The notes: generated by a model from the sequence alone, not told the origin. DNA of 44,917 nucleotides from CAZDAW01 sp964503685 (GCA_964503685.1 CAZDAW010000019.1:1-44917), one strand, 5' to 3'; positions 37,196-44,917 are shown, counted from the stretch's first letter. Made by a program: numbers and translations.

Positions 37196-37244
37196 GAAAA
37201 AAACTGTTTTACGTAAACCGTTATCTGTTATAAGGATTCTGGAG

Positions 37245-38378
37245 ATGGAACTGCTAAAAAAGCTTTCTGTGATTCTGGTAATTACGCTGGTAGTTGGGAG
37301 TTGTCCGGTAAATAACGCTTCGGCAGCAGATGAATCGCCAGCGCCTTTTATTGTGGAATTGAGCACCGAAGACGCTACAGGCGCAGAGATTATTCTCAAT
37401 GCAACTGTGACCGCTCTAGTCGATGCGCCGCGCCTGCTTTTGTCGTGGTCGCTCTCATCTGGTTTATCAATGGTTTCAGGCGCAACGGATCAGGAAGATT
37501 CGATGGTGCAGGGTGAGACGAAAAACTATCAAGTTTCCCTGCATAAAAGCGGAGACAAACTAGAGAAGGTCATGTTTTTTGCCTATTTACTAAATGACAG
37601 GGCCAAGGATGGGGTAGGGGATGTGATTTATTTAGAAAACCAGCTCAATGAATCCAGAATGACGGCGTTATCAGAAGATGAGCTCGGCTCACTTCCCCTG
37701 AGAGGCGCTGAAAATGGTCAATTAATTGAAGTATTAATTGATAGTAAAACGAAATTGCCTAAATATACGCCTTCGCTGGTTTCTGCCACTATTCCTGAAG
37801 TGGCTTCCAAAACGACCATGCCGGTCAGCGGCGAAATATATTTTCCGGATAATGTTGTCATGTTAGGTGTTGGTGATGTACCCAAGTTTAACGGCGTTGA
37901 ATGGCGCGTATTGCCTCAGGCGCCGGTGCGGCTGTATGGAAAAACATCTTCCGGCAAATATTATGTCGCTGCCAAAGGTTTTTTGAACGATAATGGCGCT
38001 TTTTCATTTAGCGATGTGCGCGTCAATGAGGGTGAAAATCTCTGGGTGGAGGTTTGCGCTTCAGGGAAGAATGTTCGGGTTTATAACACGAGCGGAAAGA
38101 CTTTTTGTTACCGGTTTAATAATCCGGCGCCAGCCATTATTGGAATTTCGCTCGGACAATTCTTTATCGGCGCCCAGGTTGAGGGTTTGCAGGCGGGTGT
38201 TATGGAAGAGATCGCGGTCACTGACGGCAGTCAACCCGACGGCGGAAACGTAGTCGTAGACGGCGCCGTCCGTAATTTTAATCGGCAGCGCCCCGGGGTG
38301 ATCGGTTTCGCCCCTGATCACCCGACTGCCATCGGCCTGAACCTGGTCGGAGACGATCTGATAGGGCGGCTCATCTAG
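37245..38378 (+). CDS. Secreted protein, 5' part (chimeric 3' end before assembly gap)
   Basis: Start chosen at 37245 because AAGGATTCTGGAG precedes it and the frame opens with a signal peptide: KK, a hydrophobic core (about residues 6-16), then VVGSC and NASAADE. Either a lipobox Cys or an AxA cleavage site could be used. The mature part is extracytoplasmic and beta-rich; residues about 220-295 resemble a carboxypeptidase-regulatory-like or Ig-like repeat (PVRLYGKTSSGKYYVAAKG, then GAFSFSDVRVNEGE). The frame stays open to a stop at 38378, but bases after about 38182 appear foreign, so real sequence ends near FCYRFNNPAP...GISLGQFFI. The gene most likely continues in the frame beginning at 38397. 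Confidence 0.6.
   Translation: MELLKKLSVILVITLVVGSCPVNNASAADESPAPFIVELSTEDATGAEIILNATVTALVDAPRLLLSWSLSSGLSMVSGATDQEDSMVQGETKNYQVSLHKSGDKLEKVMFFAYLLNDRAKDGVGDVIYLENQLNESRMTALSEDELGSLPLRGAENGQLIEVLIDSKTKLPKYTPSLVSATIPEVASKTTMPVSGEIYFPDNVVMLGVGDVPKFNGVEWRVLPQAPVRLYGKTSSGKYYVAAKGFLNDNGAFSFSDVRVNEGENLWVEVCASGKNVRVYNTSGKTFCYRFNNPAPAIIGISLGQFFIGAQVEGLQAGVMEEIAVTDGSQPDGGNVVVDGAVRNFNRQRPGVIGFAPDHPTAIGLNLVGDDLIGRLI
38082..38182 (+). repeat. First copy of a ~100-nt duplicated segment
   Basis: This segment matches 38397-38497 with about 9 differences in 101 bases and encodes YNTSGKTFCYRFNNPAP and GISLGQFFI, against YNNSGNTFCYRFNNPAT and GISLGQFFI in the other copy. Both copies are in the same reading frame. 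The duplication brackets the N run, so it probably reflects two overlapping contig ends or two strain variants and not a true tandem repeat. Confidence 0.7.
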
Positions 38379-38386
38379 CAGGTGGA
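38183..38386 (-). other. Probable foreign (chimeric) sequence at a contig end
   Basis: These ~204 bases break the homology with the downstream copy at GGTTGA, look clearly GC-richer than the flanks, and give a plausible protein only on the opposite strand: DEPPYQIVSDQVQADGSR, then ALPIKITDGAVYDYVSAVG and NTRLQTLNLGA, open throughout. The last part has a leucine-rich-repeat look. The most economical reading is a chimeric read or contig end from another genome joined by short homology. Confidence 0.6.
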
Positions 38387-38396
38387 NNNNNNNNNN
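38387..38396. other. Assembly gap (run of 10 N)
   Basis: Ten Ns follow the suspected chimeric segment. The true distance and sequence across the gap are unknown. Ten Ns is a common scaffolder placeholder, so the frame relation across the gap carries no information. Confidence 0.98.
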
Positions 38397-38497
38397 TATA
38401 ACAATAGCGGAAACACTTTTTGTTACCGGTTTAATAATCCGGCGACAGTCATTAATGGAATTTCGCTCGGACAATTCTTTATCGTCGACCAGGTTGA
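38397..38497 (+). repeat. Second copy of the ~100-nt duplicated segment
   Basis: It starts directly after the N run and matches 38082-38182 at about 90%. From GGTTGATG onward it continues into a plausible protein (DQVDVDKNLGWFNIYEAA), so this copy, not the upstream one, shows the native continuation. Confidence 0.7.
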
Positions 38498-39665
38498 TGT
38501 GGACAAGAATTTGGGCTGGTTTAACATCTACGAAGCGGCAGAGCGGGGAATCATAGCAATTCGCGACGCTGGCCTTACGACGACAAACAAAATCGTATCG
38601 ATTACCTGGAATGGCAGCGCAACTTCTACAGCGTGGTCTAATTATGCGAATGGGAATATTTACCTGCGCGCCGGAGATCAGTGGAACGATGCGGTGATTC
38701 TGCGCCTGATGGGTATGTGGTTTTTGAAAAATTATGCTGTCTTGCCGCCTTCGCTAGGGGGGAACTCATTGACTTCAAACCCCGACGTTGGTTGTAATTA
38801 CGGCAACACCCGGCCGAATCTGGCTTATACCCAGGGCTTCTCGATATTCTTTAGCAACGCGGTACGGAGTACGATGGAGGGAAACGATGACTATGCCGAT
38901 ATTTACCTGTTTTACGCCACCCAATTTGGCGACCAATACCGGTCTTATGAAAAGGATATTGAATTGATCGATGGGGCCGCTGATAATGACTCAGCTACGG
39001 GTAAAGGGAACTATTGTCACTGGCAGATTGCCGGTACGTTATGGGACATTTTGGACACCAGCGGCATGGATGATGATCCGGTGATAACGGGCTTTACGAT
39101 TGAGCCTTTCTTGCGCTCTGCCCGGTCAAAATATAACAAACATTATCCTTATAATATCAACCAGTGGTGGTATGGATGGACCAATACCACTGGCGGGCGA
39201 AACGGCTCTTCTTTTGGAGACGAGTTGGATCTGATCGATAATTTTACCAGCGACCATAACATTTCAATCGGGATTGAAATCAGGGTCGTTTCAGAGGCTT
39301 CTCTTAACTTCTATTCCAATTTATGGCTGCCTTCCCGTTTTAGAGATCGTATTTATAACGGCAATCCGGGTGATCCAGGCGCTTATCCGTTTGCGACCTA
39401 TACCTTGGATGGTGTAGATGAGGTGTTCAAGATTTATTCTCCTTATAATGGGATTTATCTGTTGGGCGTCGAAACCGATGACAGCGCGGCTGATGCCGAA
39501 CTGGTGGCTACGATTACAGACGCCTCGAAGACGAGTACGCAAACTATTAGAGCCAGGACGAAGGGAACCGGCGCCTGGTGGAATGGGTTTAAATTGACGG
39601 GAAATACAGGGGTAATTACCAAGGTTAATAAGATACAAAAGAAGTCGCCGGCGACGTTGTACTGA
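38397..39665 (+). CDS. Secreted protein, 3' part: metalloprotease-like domain lacking zinc ligands
   Basis: Partial: the frame is open from the N run to the stop at 39665 (422 residues). It begins with the end of the beta-rich region and continues with a domain laid out like a family of secreted zinc peptidases: a helix where HExxH should be, then AYTQGFSIFFS, then QIAGTLWDILD. The zinc motif reads RLMGM (38703-38717) instead of HExxH, and the downstream E of the EG motif is Gln (38832-38834). The domain should therefore be catalytically dead. The C-terminal 100 residues form another beta-rich unit (FATYTLDGVDEVFKIYSPYNG). It likely belongs to the same gene as the 5' part. A strong hairpin follows. 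Confidence 0.6.
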   Translation, partial: YNNSGNTFCYRFNNPATVINGISLGQFFIVDQVDVDKNLGWFNIYEAAERGIIAIRDAGLTTTNKIVSITWNGSATSTAWSNYANGNIYLRAGDQWNDAVILRLMGMWFLKNYAVLPPSLGGNSLTSNPDVGCNYGNTRPNLAYTQGFSIFFSNAVRSTMEGNDDYADIYLFYATQFGDQYRSYEKDIELIDGAADNDSATGKGNYCHWQIAGTLWDILDTSGMDDDPVITGFTIEPFLRSARSKYNKHYPYNINQWWYGWTNTTGGRNGSSFGDELDLIDNFTSDHNISIGIEIRVVSEASLNFYSNLWLPSRFRDRIYNGNPGDPGAYPFATYTLDGVDEVFKIYSPYNGIYLLGVETDDSAADAELVATITDASKTSTQTIRARTKGTGAWWNGFKLTGNTGVITKVNKIQKKSPATLY

Positions 39666-39687
39666 GTTCTGTTTTAATAAAAGCGAT

Positions 39688-39717
39688 AGCCCACAGTGCT
39701 GAGATAGGCTGTGGGCT
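39688..39717. terminator. Bidirectional terminator between secreted protein and nagA
   Basis: AGCCCACAG (39688-39696) pairs perfectly with CTGTGGGCT (39709-39717) across a 12-nt loop. TTTGTTATATT follows on the plus strand, and the minus strand continues into ATCGCTTTTATT. It lies between convergent stop codons at 39665 and 39759 and can serve both genes. Confidence 0.75.
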
Positions 39718-39758
39718 TTGTTATATTAAGTGATTGGTTTGATTTTGTCTTATTGGAG

Positions 39759-40949
39759 TTAATCCGGCTGAAATCGATCCCAAACGATAACGCCTTCCGC
39801 AATGGTCATTTGCACCCGACAAGTGGAATCGATCAGCGCCAGATCAGCGTCTTTACCGACCTCCAGGCTGCCTTTATGTTGGGCAACCCCGATCGCGCGC
39901 GCTGCATTCAGACTGACCATCGGCCAGAGTTCCTGTAATGACCTGCCTGTATTTTGCTGGATATTGTACAGAGCGCGGTCAAGAGTCAGGATGCTGCCGG
40001 CCAGAACACCACCGGGTAAATAGGCAGCTCCGTCCCTGATGGTTATTGTCCGGTTGTCAATCGGGTAATCTCCTGGCGGCAACCCTGCCCCCCGAATTGC
40101 ATCAGTGATCAGAATAACACCCCGGGGCTGTTTGACATCAACAAGTATCTTTTGAGCAGCAGGGTGGATATGAATATTGTCACAGATCAATTCGGCCTTG
40201 ATTTCAGGGAAACTCATCGCCGCGCCAACGGTTCCTGGTTCACGGTGGCTCAACGCTTGCATTGCATTATAGCAATGGGTTACCTGGCGAACGCCATGCT
40301 GAACGGCAATTTTCATCTGTTCATAGGTGGCGTTTGTATGGCCGGCAGAAACGGTGATTCCGCGGCGAACACATTCATCTACCAGCCAGAGATTTTCAGG
40401 GAACTCTGGTGCTATGGCAATTAAACGAACAAGGCCGCTGTCCAGAAATTCCAGCGCTTCGGCGGGATCGGCAAGACGGATCAAATTGGCGTCCTGCGCG
40501 CCGCATTTTGTTTTGTTGAGATATGGTCCTTCCAGGTGAACGCCCAGAATGGCGGCGCCGTCTTTAACAGGCCCTGCCATTTTACCAACTGTTTCGAGCA
40601 CTTTGAGAATGGCTGCGCGGGAAGCCGTCCAGGTTGTTGGCAAAAAGGATGTAACACCATGTTGGGCGTAGAATTTTGCCATTTCGCGCAATCCATCCGG
40701 TGAAGCATCCATGGCTTCGTATCCCATAGCGCCATGGGTATGGAGGTCGATAAACCCTGGCAGTAAATTCATCCCCCTTCCATCGATTACCCTGGTAACA
40801 AAATTCGGAGGGAAATCTGGCGCATGCCCAGAGCCAAAAGCGAAAATTGTCTTGCCTTCGGTTAACAACCAGCCCGAATTCCAGTTTTGTTCGTGGCCGT
40901 AAATGTTAATGTTAGTGAATAGCAAACGGTTTAGAGAGTTATTTTTCAT
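39759..40949 (-). CDS. nagA: N-acetylglucosamine-6-phosphate deacetylase
   Basis: 396 residues, amidohydrolase superfamily. It removes acetate from GlcNAc-6-phosphate, giving glucosamine-6-phosphate. Evidence: metal-site DLHTHG (His70, His72), GVHLEGPYLN with the metal-binding Glu, SAGHTNATY, HCYNAMQALSHREPG, CDNIHIHP and LITDAIRGAG with the catalytic Asp. One deviation: the block after EGPYLN reads KCGAQ where most family members have a GAH-type ending. It starts 3 nt after the preceding oxidoreductase stop and is the last gene of the sugar operon. The substrate may be another N-acetyl-hexosamine phosphate given the neighbours. Confidence 0.9.
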   Translation of the reverse strand: MKNNSLNRLLFTNINIYGHEQNWNSGWLLTEGKTIFAFGSGHAPDFPPNFVTRVIDGRGMNLLPGFIDLHTHGAMGYEAMDASPDGLREMAKFYAQHGVTSFLPTTWTASRAAILKVLETVGKMAGPVKDGAAILGVHLEGPYLNKTKCGAQDANLIRLADPAEALEFLDSGLVRLIAIAPEFPENLWLVDECVRRGITVSAGHTNATYEQMKIAVQHGVRQVTHCYNAMQALSHREPGTVGAAMSFPEIKAELICDNIHIHPAAQKILVDVKQPRGVILITDAIRGAGLPPGDYPIDNRTITIRDGAAYLPGGVLAGSILTLDRALYNIQQNTGRSLQELWPMVSLNAARAIGVAQHKGSLEVGKDADLALIDSTCRVQMTIAEGVIVWDRFQPD

Positions 40950-40952
40950 TAT

Positions 40953-41945
40953 TTATTTTAAACGCACGGGCTGACCGGTTTTTGCGGATTCATAAGCGGC
41001 CAGGGCAACTTCCACGGCGCGATAACCATCCATGCCATCAACGTATGGTTTACGATTCTGGCTGATTGCATTGCCAAATTCTACAATCATTGCCCGGTTC
41101 ATATCAGAGCCCCAGTATGACCAGATAGGGCGTTGCAAATCCTGACGGTAGATCGTCAAATTTTGCTTAAAGCCGTCAACAATAACGGCGCCGCGTTCAG
41201 TGACCATCTCGAATCCCAATCCGCCCCAACTTGGGTAATAAGGCGGTCGGCTCCAACTGCAATCGATGCTGGCGAACACACCGTTTTCAAATGTAACCAT
41301 CAACAGTCCGCCAGTCTCTACATCGACCTGATTGGCGTAAAAAATATGGTTGGTTTGTGCATAAACTTCTACCACTTCGCTGCCGAGATACCAGCGCATG
41401 ATATCGATCAAATGGACAGTATGATCCATCACTGCGCCGCCGCCAGCAAGGTTTTTATCGACAAACCAGGCTCTGTGTTTAATGGGTAACTCGCCCTGAT
41501 TGACGCCGTTGAAACAAAACACTTTGCCCAACTCGCCTTTATCCAGCAAATTTTTTACTTCTCTCAAGGGGGTGCTGAAGCGCATTGGAAAAGCTGTCAT
41601 CAGCCATACGCCAGCCTGTTGGCATACTTCAACAATCTTTTCTGCATCTTTGAGGCTGGTGGCGATGGGTTTTTCACACATGACATGGACGCCGGCTTTT
41701 GCAGCCATTTCAACCAAGGGAAGGTGTTTGTTATTTTCTGTACAGATGATGACGCCGTCCGGTTTCGCAGCAATCAATGCTTCGTAGGATTCAAAGCAAT
41801 GGGTATTGTATTGTTCAGCCTGACGGCGGGCGCGTTCGATTGTTTCGTCAGCGACGCCTAGCAGATCGATTTCAGGGATTGTACGGACGGCCTGAATATA
41901 AGCTTCAGCGTGATGGTGAGCAAAACTCATGATTCCGATTTTCAT
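40953..41945 (-). CDS. Gfo/Idh/MocA-family oxidoreductase with atypical nucleotide loop
   Basis: 330 residues. N-terminal Rossmann-like domain (1-120), the family motif CEKPIATSL (Lys in EKP) and the C-terminal sheet domain with GGGAVMDHTVHLID, which holds the D-x3-H residues used for substrate binding. The usual GxGxxG dinucleotide loop is replaced by GIMSFAHHHAEAY (residues 4-16), a variant of a subgroup of this family. It probably uses NAD(P) to oxidise or epimerise a sugar, though cofactor handling may differ. The start overlaps the upstream oxidoreductase stop by 4 nt and the stop is 3 nt before nagA, so it is part of the amino-sugar operon. Confidence 0.82.
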   Translation of the reverse strand: MKIGIMSFAHHHAEAYIQAVRTIPEIDLLGVADETIERARRQAEQYNTHCFESYEALIAAKPDGVIICTENNKHLPLVEMAAKAGVHVMCEKPIATSLKDAEKIVEVCQQAGVWLMTAFPMRFSTPLREVKNLLDKGELGKVFCFNGVNQGELPIKHRAWFVDKNLAGGGAVMDHTVHLIDIMRWYLGSEVVEVYAQTNHIFYANQVDVETGGLLMVTFENGVFASIDCSWSRPPYYPSWGGLGFEMVTERGAVIVDGFKQNLTIYRQDLQRPIWSYWGSDMNRAMIVEFGNAISQNRKPYVDGMDGYRAVEVALAAYESAKTGQPVRLK

Positions 41946-42952
41946 GATATCACCTCCGGCAATGGTTCGAGATGAATTGCCTTACCTGTTTCAGCCGATT
42001 GAACTGCCGCCATCGCAATTTGCAGCGCGGCCAGGCCGTCATCTGCTGTGACGCGTACCGCGAGGCTTTCGGTCAGCGCAGCATAAAATTCCTTGATTTG
42101 ACTCGTGTACGGGCTTTCAGCCAGTGGGCTTGCGGGCAAACCGACATCCGGCCCATCGCCTGCCTTTCCCTTATTGAGCAGGTTTATAATTGGCGCAGTG
42201 GCGTCGGAGTCAAATTCAATCAAACCACTGTCGCCGGCAATTTCGAGATGTGTTCTGAAGGTGGGCGGGGGGTAAGCCCAAGCGCCTGAGATGTGTGAGA
42301 GGATTCCATTACGGTGTTTGAGGATGACCAATCCATAATCGATGGCGGCATTTTGATGGTAGGTACTTACTTTCCTGGCAAATACACTATCAACGTCACC
42401 CGCCACCCAACGCGCATAATCAAAATCGTGGATCATCAGGTCTAATAAAATCCCGCCGGATTTTTGCTCATCCAGGAACCAGTTGCCAACGGGCTTTTTG
42501 GGGCGAAAGCTGCCTCTGGAGAGGCGGATGACGCCTGGATTGCCGATTTCACCCTGCTCAACGCTTGCTTTTGCCAGGGCATATTCAGGGAAGAAACGAA
42601 CAACGTGCGCAACCAGCAGACGGACGCCAGCTTTACGACAGGTTGAAATCATTTCTTGTCCCTGCTCAACGGTGCGCGCCAGCGGCTTTTCACAGATAAT
42701 ATTTACTTTTGCCGCGGCGGCCTGCAACACCATATCGTAATGCAGGTGAGTGGGTGTGCAGATATCGACAACATCGACTTCGGATAACATATCAGCCAGG
42801 GTGGGAAACACCTTAACATGATATTGAGCAGCCAGGGGCTGGGCCTCTTCGATCGTTTCGGCTGTGAAGCCGACCAGCTCCGCATCTGTTTCTGCCCAGG
42901 CCGCGGCATGAGTTGACCCCATGAAACCTACGCCAGCGATTCCAATCTTCAT
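41942..42952 (-). CDS. Gfo/Idh/MocA-family oxidoreductase (inositol-dehydrogenase-like)
   Basis: 336 residues. It has a canonical dinucleotide loop GIAGVGFMGSTHAAAW (3-18), CTPTHLHYDMV, CEKPLARTV with the catalytic Lys, and GGILLDLMIHDFDYARW with the D-x3-H pair. These are the marks of NAD(P)-dependent sugar or inositol dehydrogenases. It lies 18 nt after the second permease and overlaps the next oxidoreductase by 4 nt. Two consecutive members of this family beside a sugar importer suggest a two-step redox conversion, for example oxidation and re-reduction of the imported sugar; the substrate is not known. Confidence 0.86.
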   Translation of the reverse strand: MKIGIAGVGFMGSTHAAAWAETDAELVGFTAETIEEAQPLAAQYHVKVFPTLADMLSEVDVVDICTPTHLHYDMVLQAAAAKVNIICEKPLARTVEQGQEMISTCRKAGVRLLVAHVVRFFPEYALAKASVEQGEIGNPGVIRLSRGSFRPKKPVGNWFLDEQKSGGILLDLMIHDFDYARWVAGDVDSVFARKVSTYHQNAAIDYGLVILKHRNGILSHISGAWAYPPPTFRTHLEIAGDSGLIEFDSDATAPIINLLNKGKAGDGPDVGLPASPLAESPYTSQIKEFYAALTESLAVRVTADDGLAALQIAMAAVQSAETGKAIHLEPLPEVIS

Positions 42953-42970
42953 TAATCAGCCTCCTGAATT

Positions 42971-43843
42971 TTATTTTAGGGCGCCCGCAGTAATACTGCG
43001 AATCATCTGGTTGGAGAAAATTAGATATAAGATCAGTATAGGTATCATCGCCAGGGTGAGGGAAGCCAATACGGCGTTCCAATCACTGACGAATTGTCCT
43101 AGAAATTGTTGAACTCCCAGGGTTACTGTGGCGGTTTTTGCGCTGGGAGAGATGATTAGTGGAAACCACAGGTCATTCCAGATTGGGATCATCGTAAAAA
43201 TACCGATTGCACCCAGCGCCGGGCGGATCATTGGCAGGATAAGCCCATATATCCGATATTCACTTGCACCATCAATACGGGCGGCGTCTTTTAGTTCCTT
43301 CGGCACCTGGCGCATAAATTGCGAGAGGATGAATATTGTCAATGGCAATGCCTGAGCAATGTAAACGACGATCAGCCCCGTCAGTGTGTTTACCAAAGAA
43401 AAGCTGACCATTAATTTCAGAATACCGACTGTTCCCAGGCGGATGGGGATCAAGACCCCGATGGCCAGATAGACCCCCAAAAACGCGTTACCCGGGAATT
43501 TATATTCTGATAAAGCAAATGCCGCCATTGATCCGATTAAAAGGGTGAGGATTAAGGCCAAAAAGGTAACTGTAATGCTGTTCTCAAAATACTGCAAAAA
43601 ATTTCCCCGATTCATAACTGTTTCGTAGCCGATCAAGCTGAACGTTTTTGCGTTCGGCAGTTGAAATGGAGCGCTGAAGATGGCTTTGCGTGATTTTAAA
43701 GAATTGATCAAAATCAGGAAAATTGGAAATAAAGCGATAAGTGTGTAGAGAATTAATATGATGTGAGGAATTAAAGCGCTTATGGCGCGTTTTAGGCGGT
43801 ATGCAAAGGATACCTGGTGGATGCTGGTTTCAAGGGTAGTCAT
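42971..43843 (-). CDS. Carbohydrate ABC transporter permease (MalG/CUT1-type)
   Basis: 290 residues with six membrane segments. The cytoplasmic EAA loop reads ELKDAARIDGASEYRIYGLILPMIRPAL, the site that contacts the ATPase. The first segment (about 20-42) and the phrase LALILTLLIGSMAAFALSEYKFPG match MalG-type inner-membrane subunits. It follows the partner permease by 8 nt. Together they form the channel of a CUT1 importer for mono- or oligosaccharides. No ATPase gene is in the window; CUT1 systems often share an ATPase encoded elsewhere. Context with nagA suggests amino-sugar import. Confidence 0.92.
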   Translation of the reverse strand: MTTLETSIHQVSFAYRLKRAISALIPHIILILYTLIALFPIFLILINSLKSRKAIFSAPFQLPNAKTFSLIGYETVMNRGNFLQYFENSITVTFLALILTLLIGSMAAFALSEYKFPGNAFLGVYLAIGVLIPIRLGTVGILKLMVSFSLVNTLTGLIVVYIAQALPLTIFILSQFMRQVPKELKDAARIDGASEYRIYGLILPMIRPALGAIGIFTMIPIWNDLWFPLIISPSAKTATVTLGVQQFLGQFVSDWNAVLASLTLAMIPILILYLIFSNQMIRSITAGALK

Positions 43844-43851
43844 GACTCACC

Positions 43852-44784
43852 TCATAATTCGTAGGTTTTCACCCGGCGCTGCCAGACGACCATATAAAAC
43901 AGCACCCCGGTGAGGATAATCAGAAACATCATGGCTGCAACAGTAGCGCCCATGGCAGGGTTGCCAAGTTGTAATTGTTGTCCAAAAAATACTCTATAGA
44001 ACAGCGTTCCCATGATGTCTGAGGAGAAATTCGGGCCGGCATTGGCGCCTTTGATTGTATATATCAGGTCAAAAGCATTGAAGTTACCCACAAAAGTCAG
44101 AATGCTCACGATACCTACAGTAGGGAGGATGAGGGGAAATTTTATTCGCCAGAAGACATCCCAGCCATGCGCTCCATCCACCCTGGCTGCTTCGATTAAT
44201 TCATCAGGAATGCCAATTAGTGAAGTATAAAAGAGGATCATGGGAATACCCACAAATTGCCATACTGAAATGAGAGAAAGAGTCACCAGGGCGCTGCTTT
44301 CGAGCCCAAGCCAGGGTTTAAAAAGGGAACCCAGGTGAACAAGTTTCAACATGCTCTCGGATACTCCCCAGAGTGGACTGAGAATGAGATTCCAAATAAA
44401 ACCGATAATGACGACTGACAGAACGGTAGGCATAAAAAGTACTGTTCTGTAAAATTTCCTGCCGCGTCCGCCGGTCGCCAGGAGAGATGCCAGCAACAGG
44501 CCGATCGGGTTTTGCGCCAGCATGTGAACGATGAAGAAAACCACGTTGTTTTTTAACGCTCCCCAAAACCGTGGGGCGTATTCGCTATCTGTAAACAATT
44601 TGACGTAGTTTTGAATACCATTGAAGATTTCCCTGTTGGCGTTATCGAAGGTATAAAAGCTGAGCCTTACCGAATTCACCAGGGGATAGATCATAAATAT
44701 TGTGTAGATGATGACTGCGGGGGCAAGAAAGACAACAATATAGAACGGGAATGGCTTTCGTCTTTTGGTGTTCTCCATTGACAA
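43852..44784 (-). CDS. Carbohydrate ABC transporter permease (MalF/UgpA/CUT1-type)
   Basis: 310 residues, six membrane segments, the first at about 14-37. The EAA loop is DELIEAARVDGAHGWDVFWRIKFPLILPTV. This is the MalF/UgpA partner of the next gene, at the usual length for non-enteric CUT1 permeases. AGGAGAG lies 8-10 nt before the ATG. It is the first gene of the operon inside the window; the substrate-binding protein gene would be expected just beyond the right edge or at a separate locus, because the last 133 nt contain no coding frame. Confidence 0.92.
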   Translation of the reverse strand: MSMENTKRRKPFPFYIVVFLAPAVIIYTIFMIYPLVNSVRLSFYTFDNANREIFNGIQNYVKLFTDSEYAPRFWGALKNNVVFFIVHMLAQNPIGLLLASLLATGGRGRKFYRTVLFMPTVLSVVIIGFIWNLILSPLWGVSESMLKLVHLGSLFKPWLGLESSALVTLSLISVWQFVGIPMILFYTSLIGIPDELIEAARVDGAHGWDVFWRIKFPLILPTVGIVSILTFVGNFNAFDLIYTIKGANAGPNFSSDIMGTLFYRVFFGQQLQLGNPAMGATVAAMMFLIILTGVLFYMVVWQRRVKTYEL

Positions 44785-44807
44785 GCTCTCCTGTGCTAAA
44801 TAAAATT

Positions 44808-44847
44808 TTCCTGACGCCAGGGAATGGCTACCATGAATTTAATTATA
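44808..44847 (-). promoter_or_regulatory. Possible promoter and operator upstream of the sugar permease operon
   Basis: On the minus strand TATAAT (plus ATTATA, 44842-44847) could be a -10, leaving a leader of about 50 nt. Just downstream, 44808-44824 holds an imperfect dyad, TTCCTG and CAGG(G)AA around ACGC, in the position of a repressor operator. No -35 is visible. Within 44785-44917 I see nothing else apart from the ribosome-binding site. Confidence 0.3.
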
Positions 44848-44917
44848 AACCGGAACGAGAATCGAGAATATCCTTGAATTAAGATTTAAACCAGGGAGGT
44901 TTTCTTTAATATTTGAC

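Noticed and set aside
37194..37244. ATG at 37194 as start of the secreted protein
   Set aside because: It lies inside a perfect extended -10 and lacks a ribosome-binding site; 37245 has both a site and a cleaner signal peptide.
38061..38474. Minus-strand open frame across the assembly gap
   Set aside because: It contains the Ns and runs through the duplicated segment that codes on the plus strand; only its middle part looks like real protein, and that part is probably foreign.

Overview
The window reads as chromosomal DNA of a Chloroflexota bacterium, most likely class Anaerolineae. The taxonomic call is an inference from gene content: two very large membrane proteins of the Chlor_Arch_YYY/DUF2298 type (a family known mainly from Chloroflexi and methanogenic archaea), mevalonate kinase instead of MEP-pathway genes, a DPPR-synthase-type UbiA protein, and many multi-PAS histidine kinases. 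The DNA is almost fully coding. No tRNA, rRNA, CRISPR array, insertion sequence or phage gene was seen. No gene-free stretch exceeds 300 bases.

Layout. (1) 1-6919, minus strand: UbiA-type phosphoribosyltransferase, mevalonate kinase, an OmpR-type response regulator with its membrane histidine kinase, then a Tat-exported lipoprotein related to L-2-amino-thiazoline-4-carboxylate hydrolases and a two-gene ABC exporter. Between the kinase and the lipoprotein gene lie four direct repeats with an exact 11-nt period, placed just upstream of an extended -10. This looks like the binding array of the neighbouring regulator, so sensor, regulator, operator and output genes appear to form one self-contained module. 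(2) 7001-9044: tlyA and a convergent MFS transporter. (3) 9149-14777, plus strand: lepA followed by an envelope-glycan set (flippase-like LPG_synthase_TM protein, GT4 glycosyltransferase, two methyltransferases). (4) 14831-27265: a 12-kb block of giant GT-C/YYY membrane proteins, including a 1789-residue fusion, interrupted by a small DUF952 gene. (5) 27295-35260: cmk and three signalling proteins, two of which carry degenerate receiver or kinase domains. (6) 35226-37102, minus strand: upp translationally coupled to a cytoplasmic TIM-barrel hydrolase-like gene. (7) 37245-39665: a secreted protein broken by an assembly gap; its 3' half looks like a metalloprotease that has lost every zinc ligand. 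(8) 39759-44784, minus strand: sugar ABC permeases, two Gfo/Idh/MocA oxidoreductases and nagA, an amino-sugar uptake and catabolism operon whose first genes probably lie beyond the window end.

The main caution is at 38183-38396. About 200 bases before a run of ten Ns look foreign, and about 100 bases are present on both sides of the gap at roughly 90% identity. This part should be treated as a chimeric contig end and not as biology.
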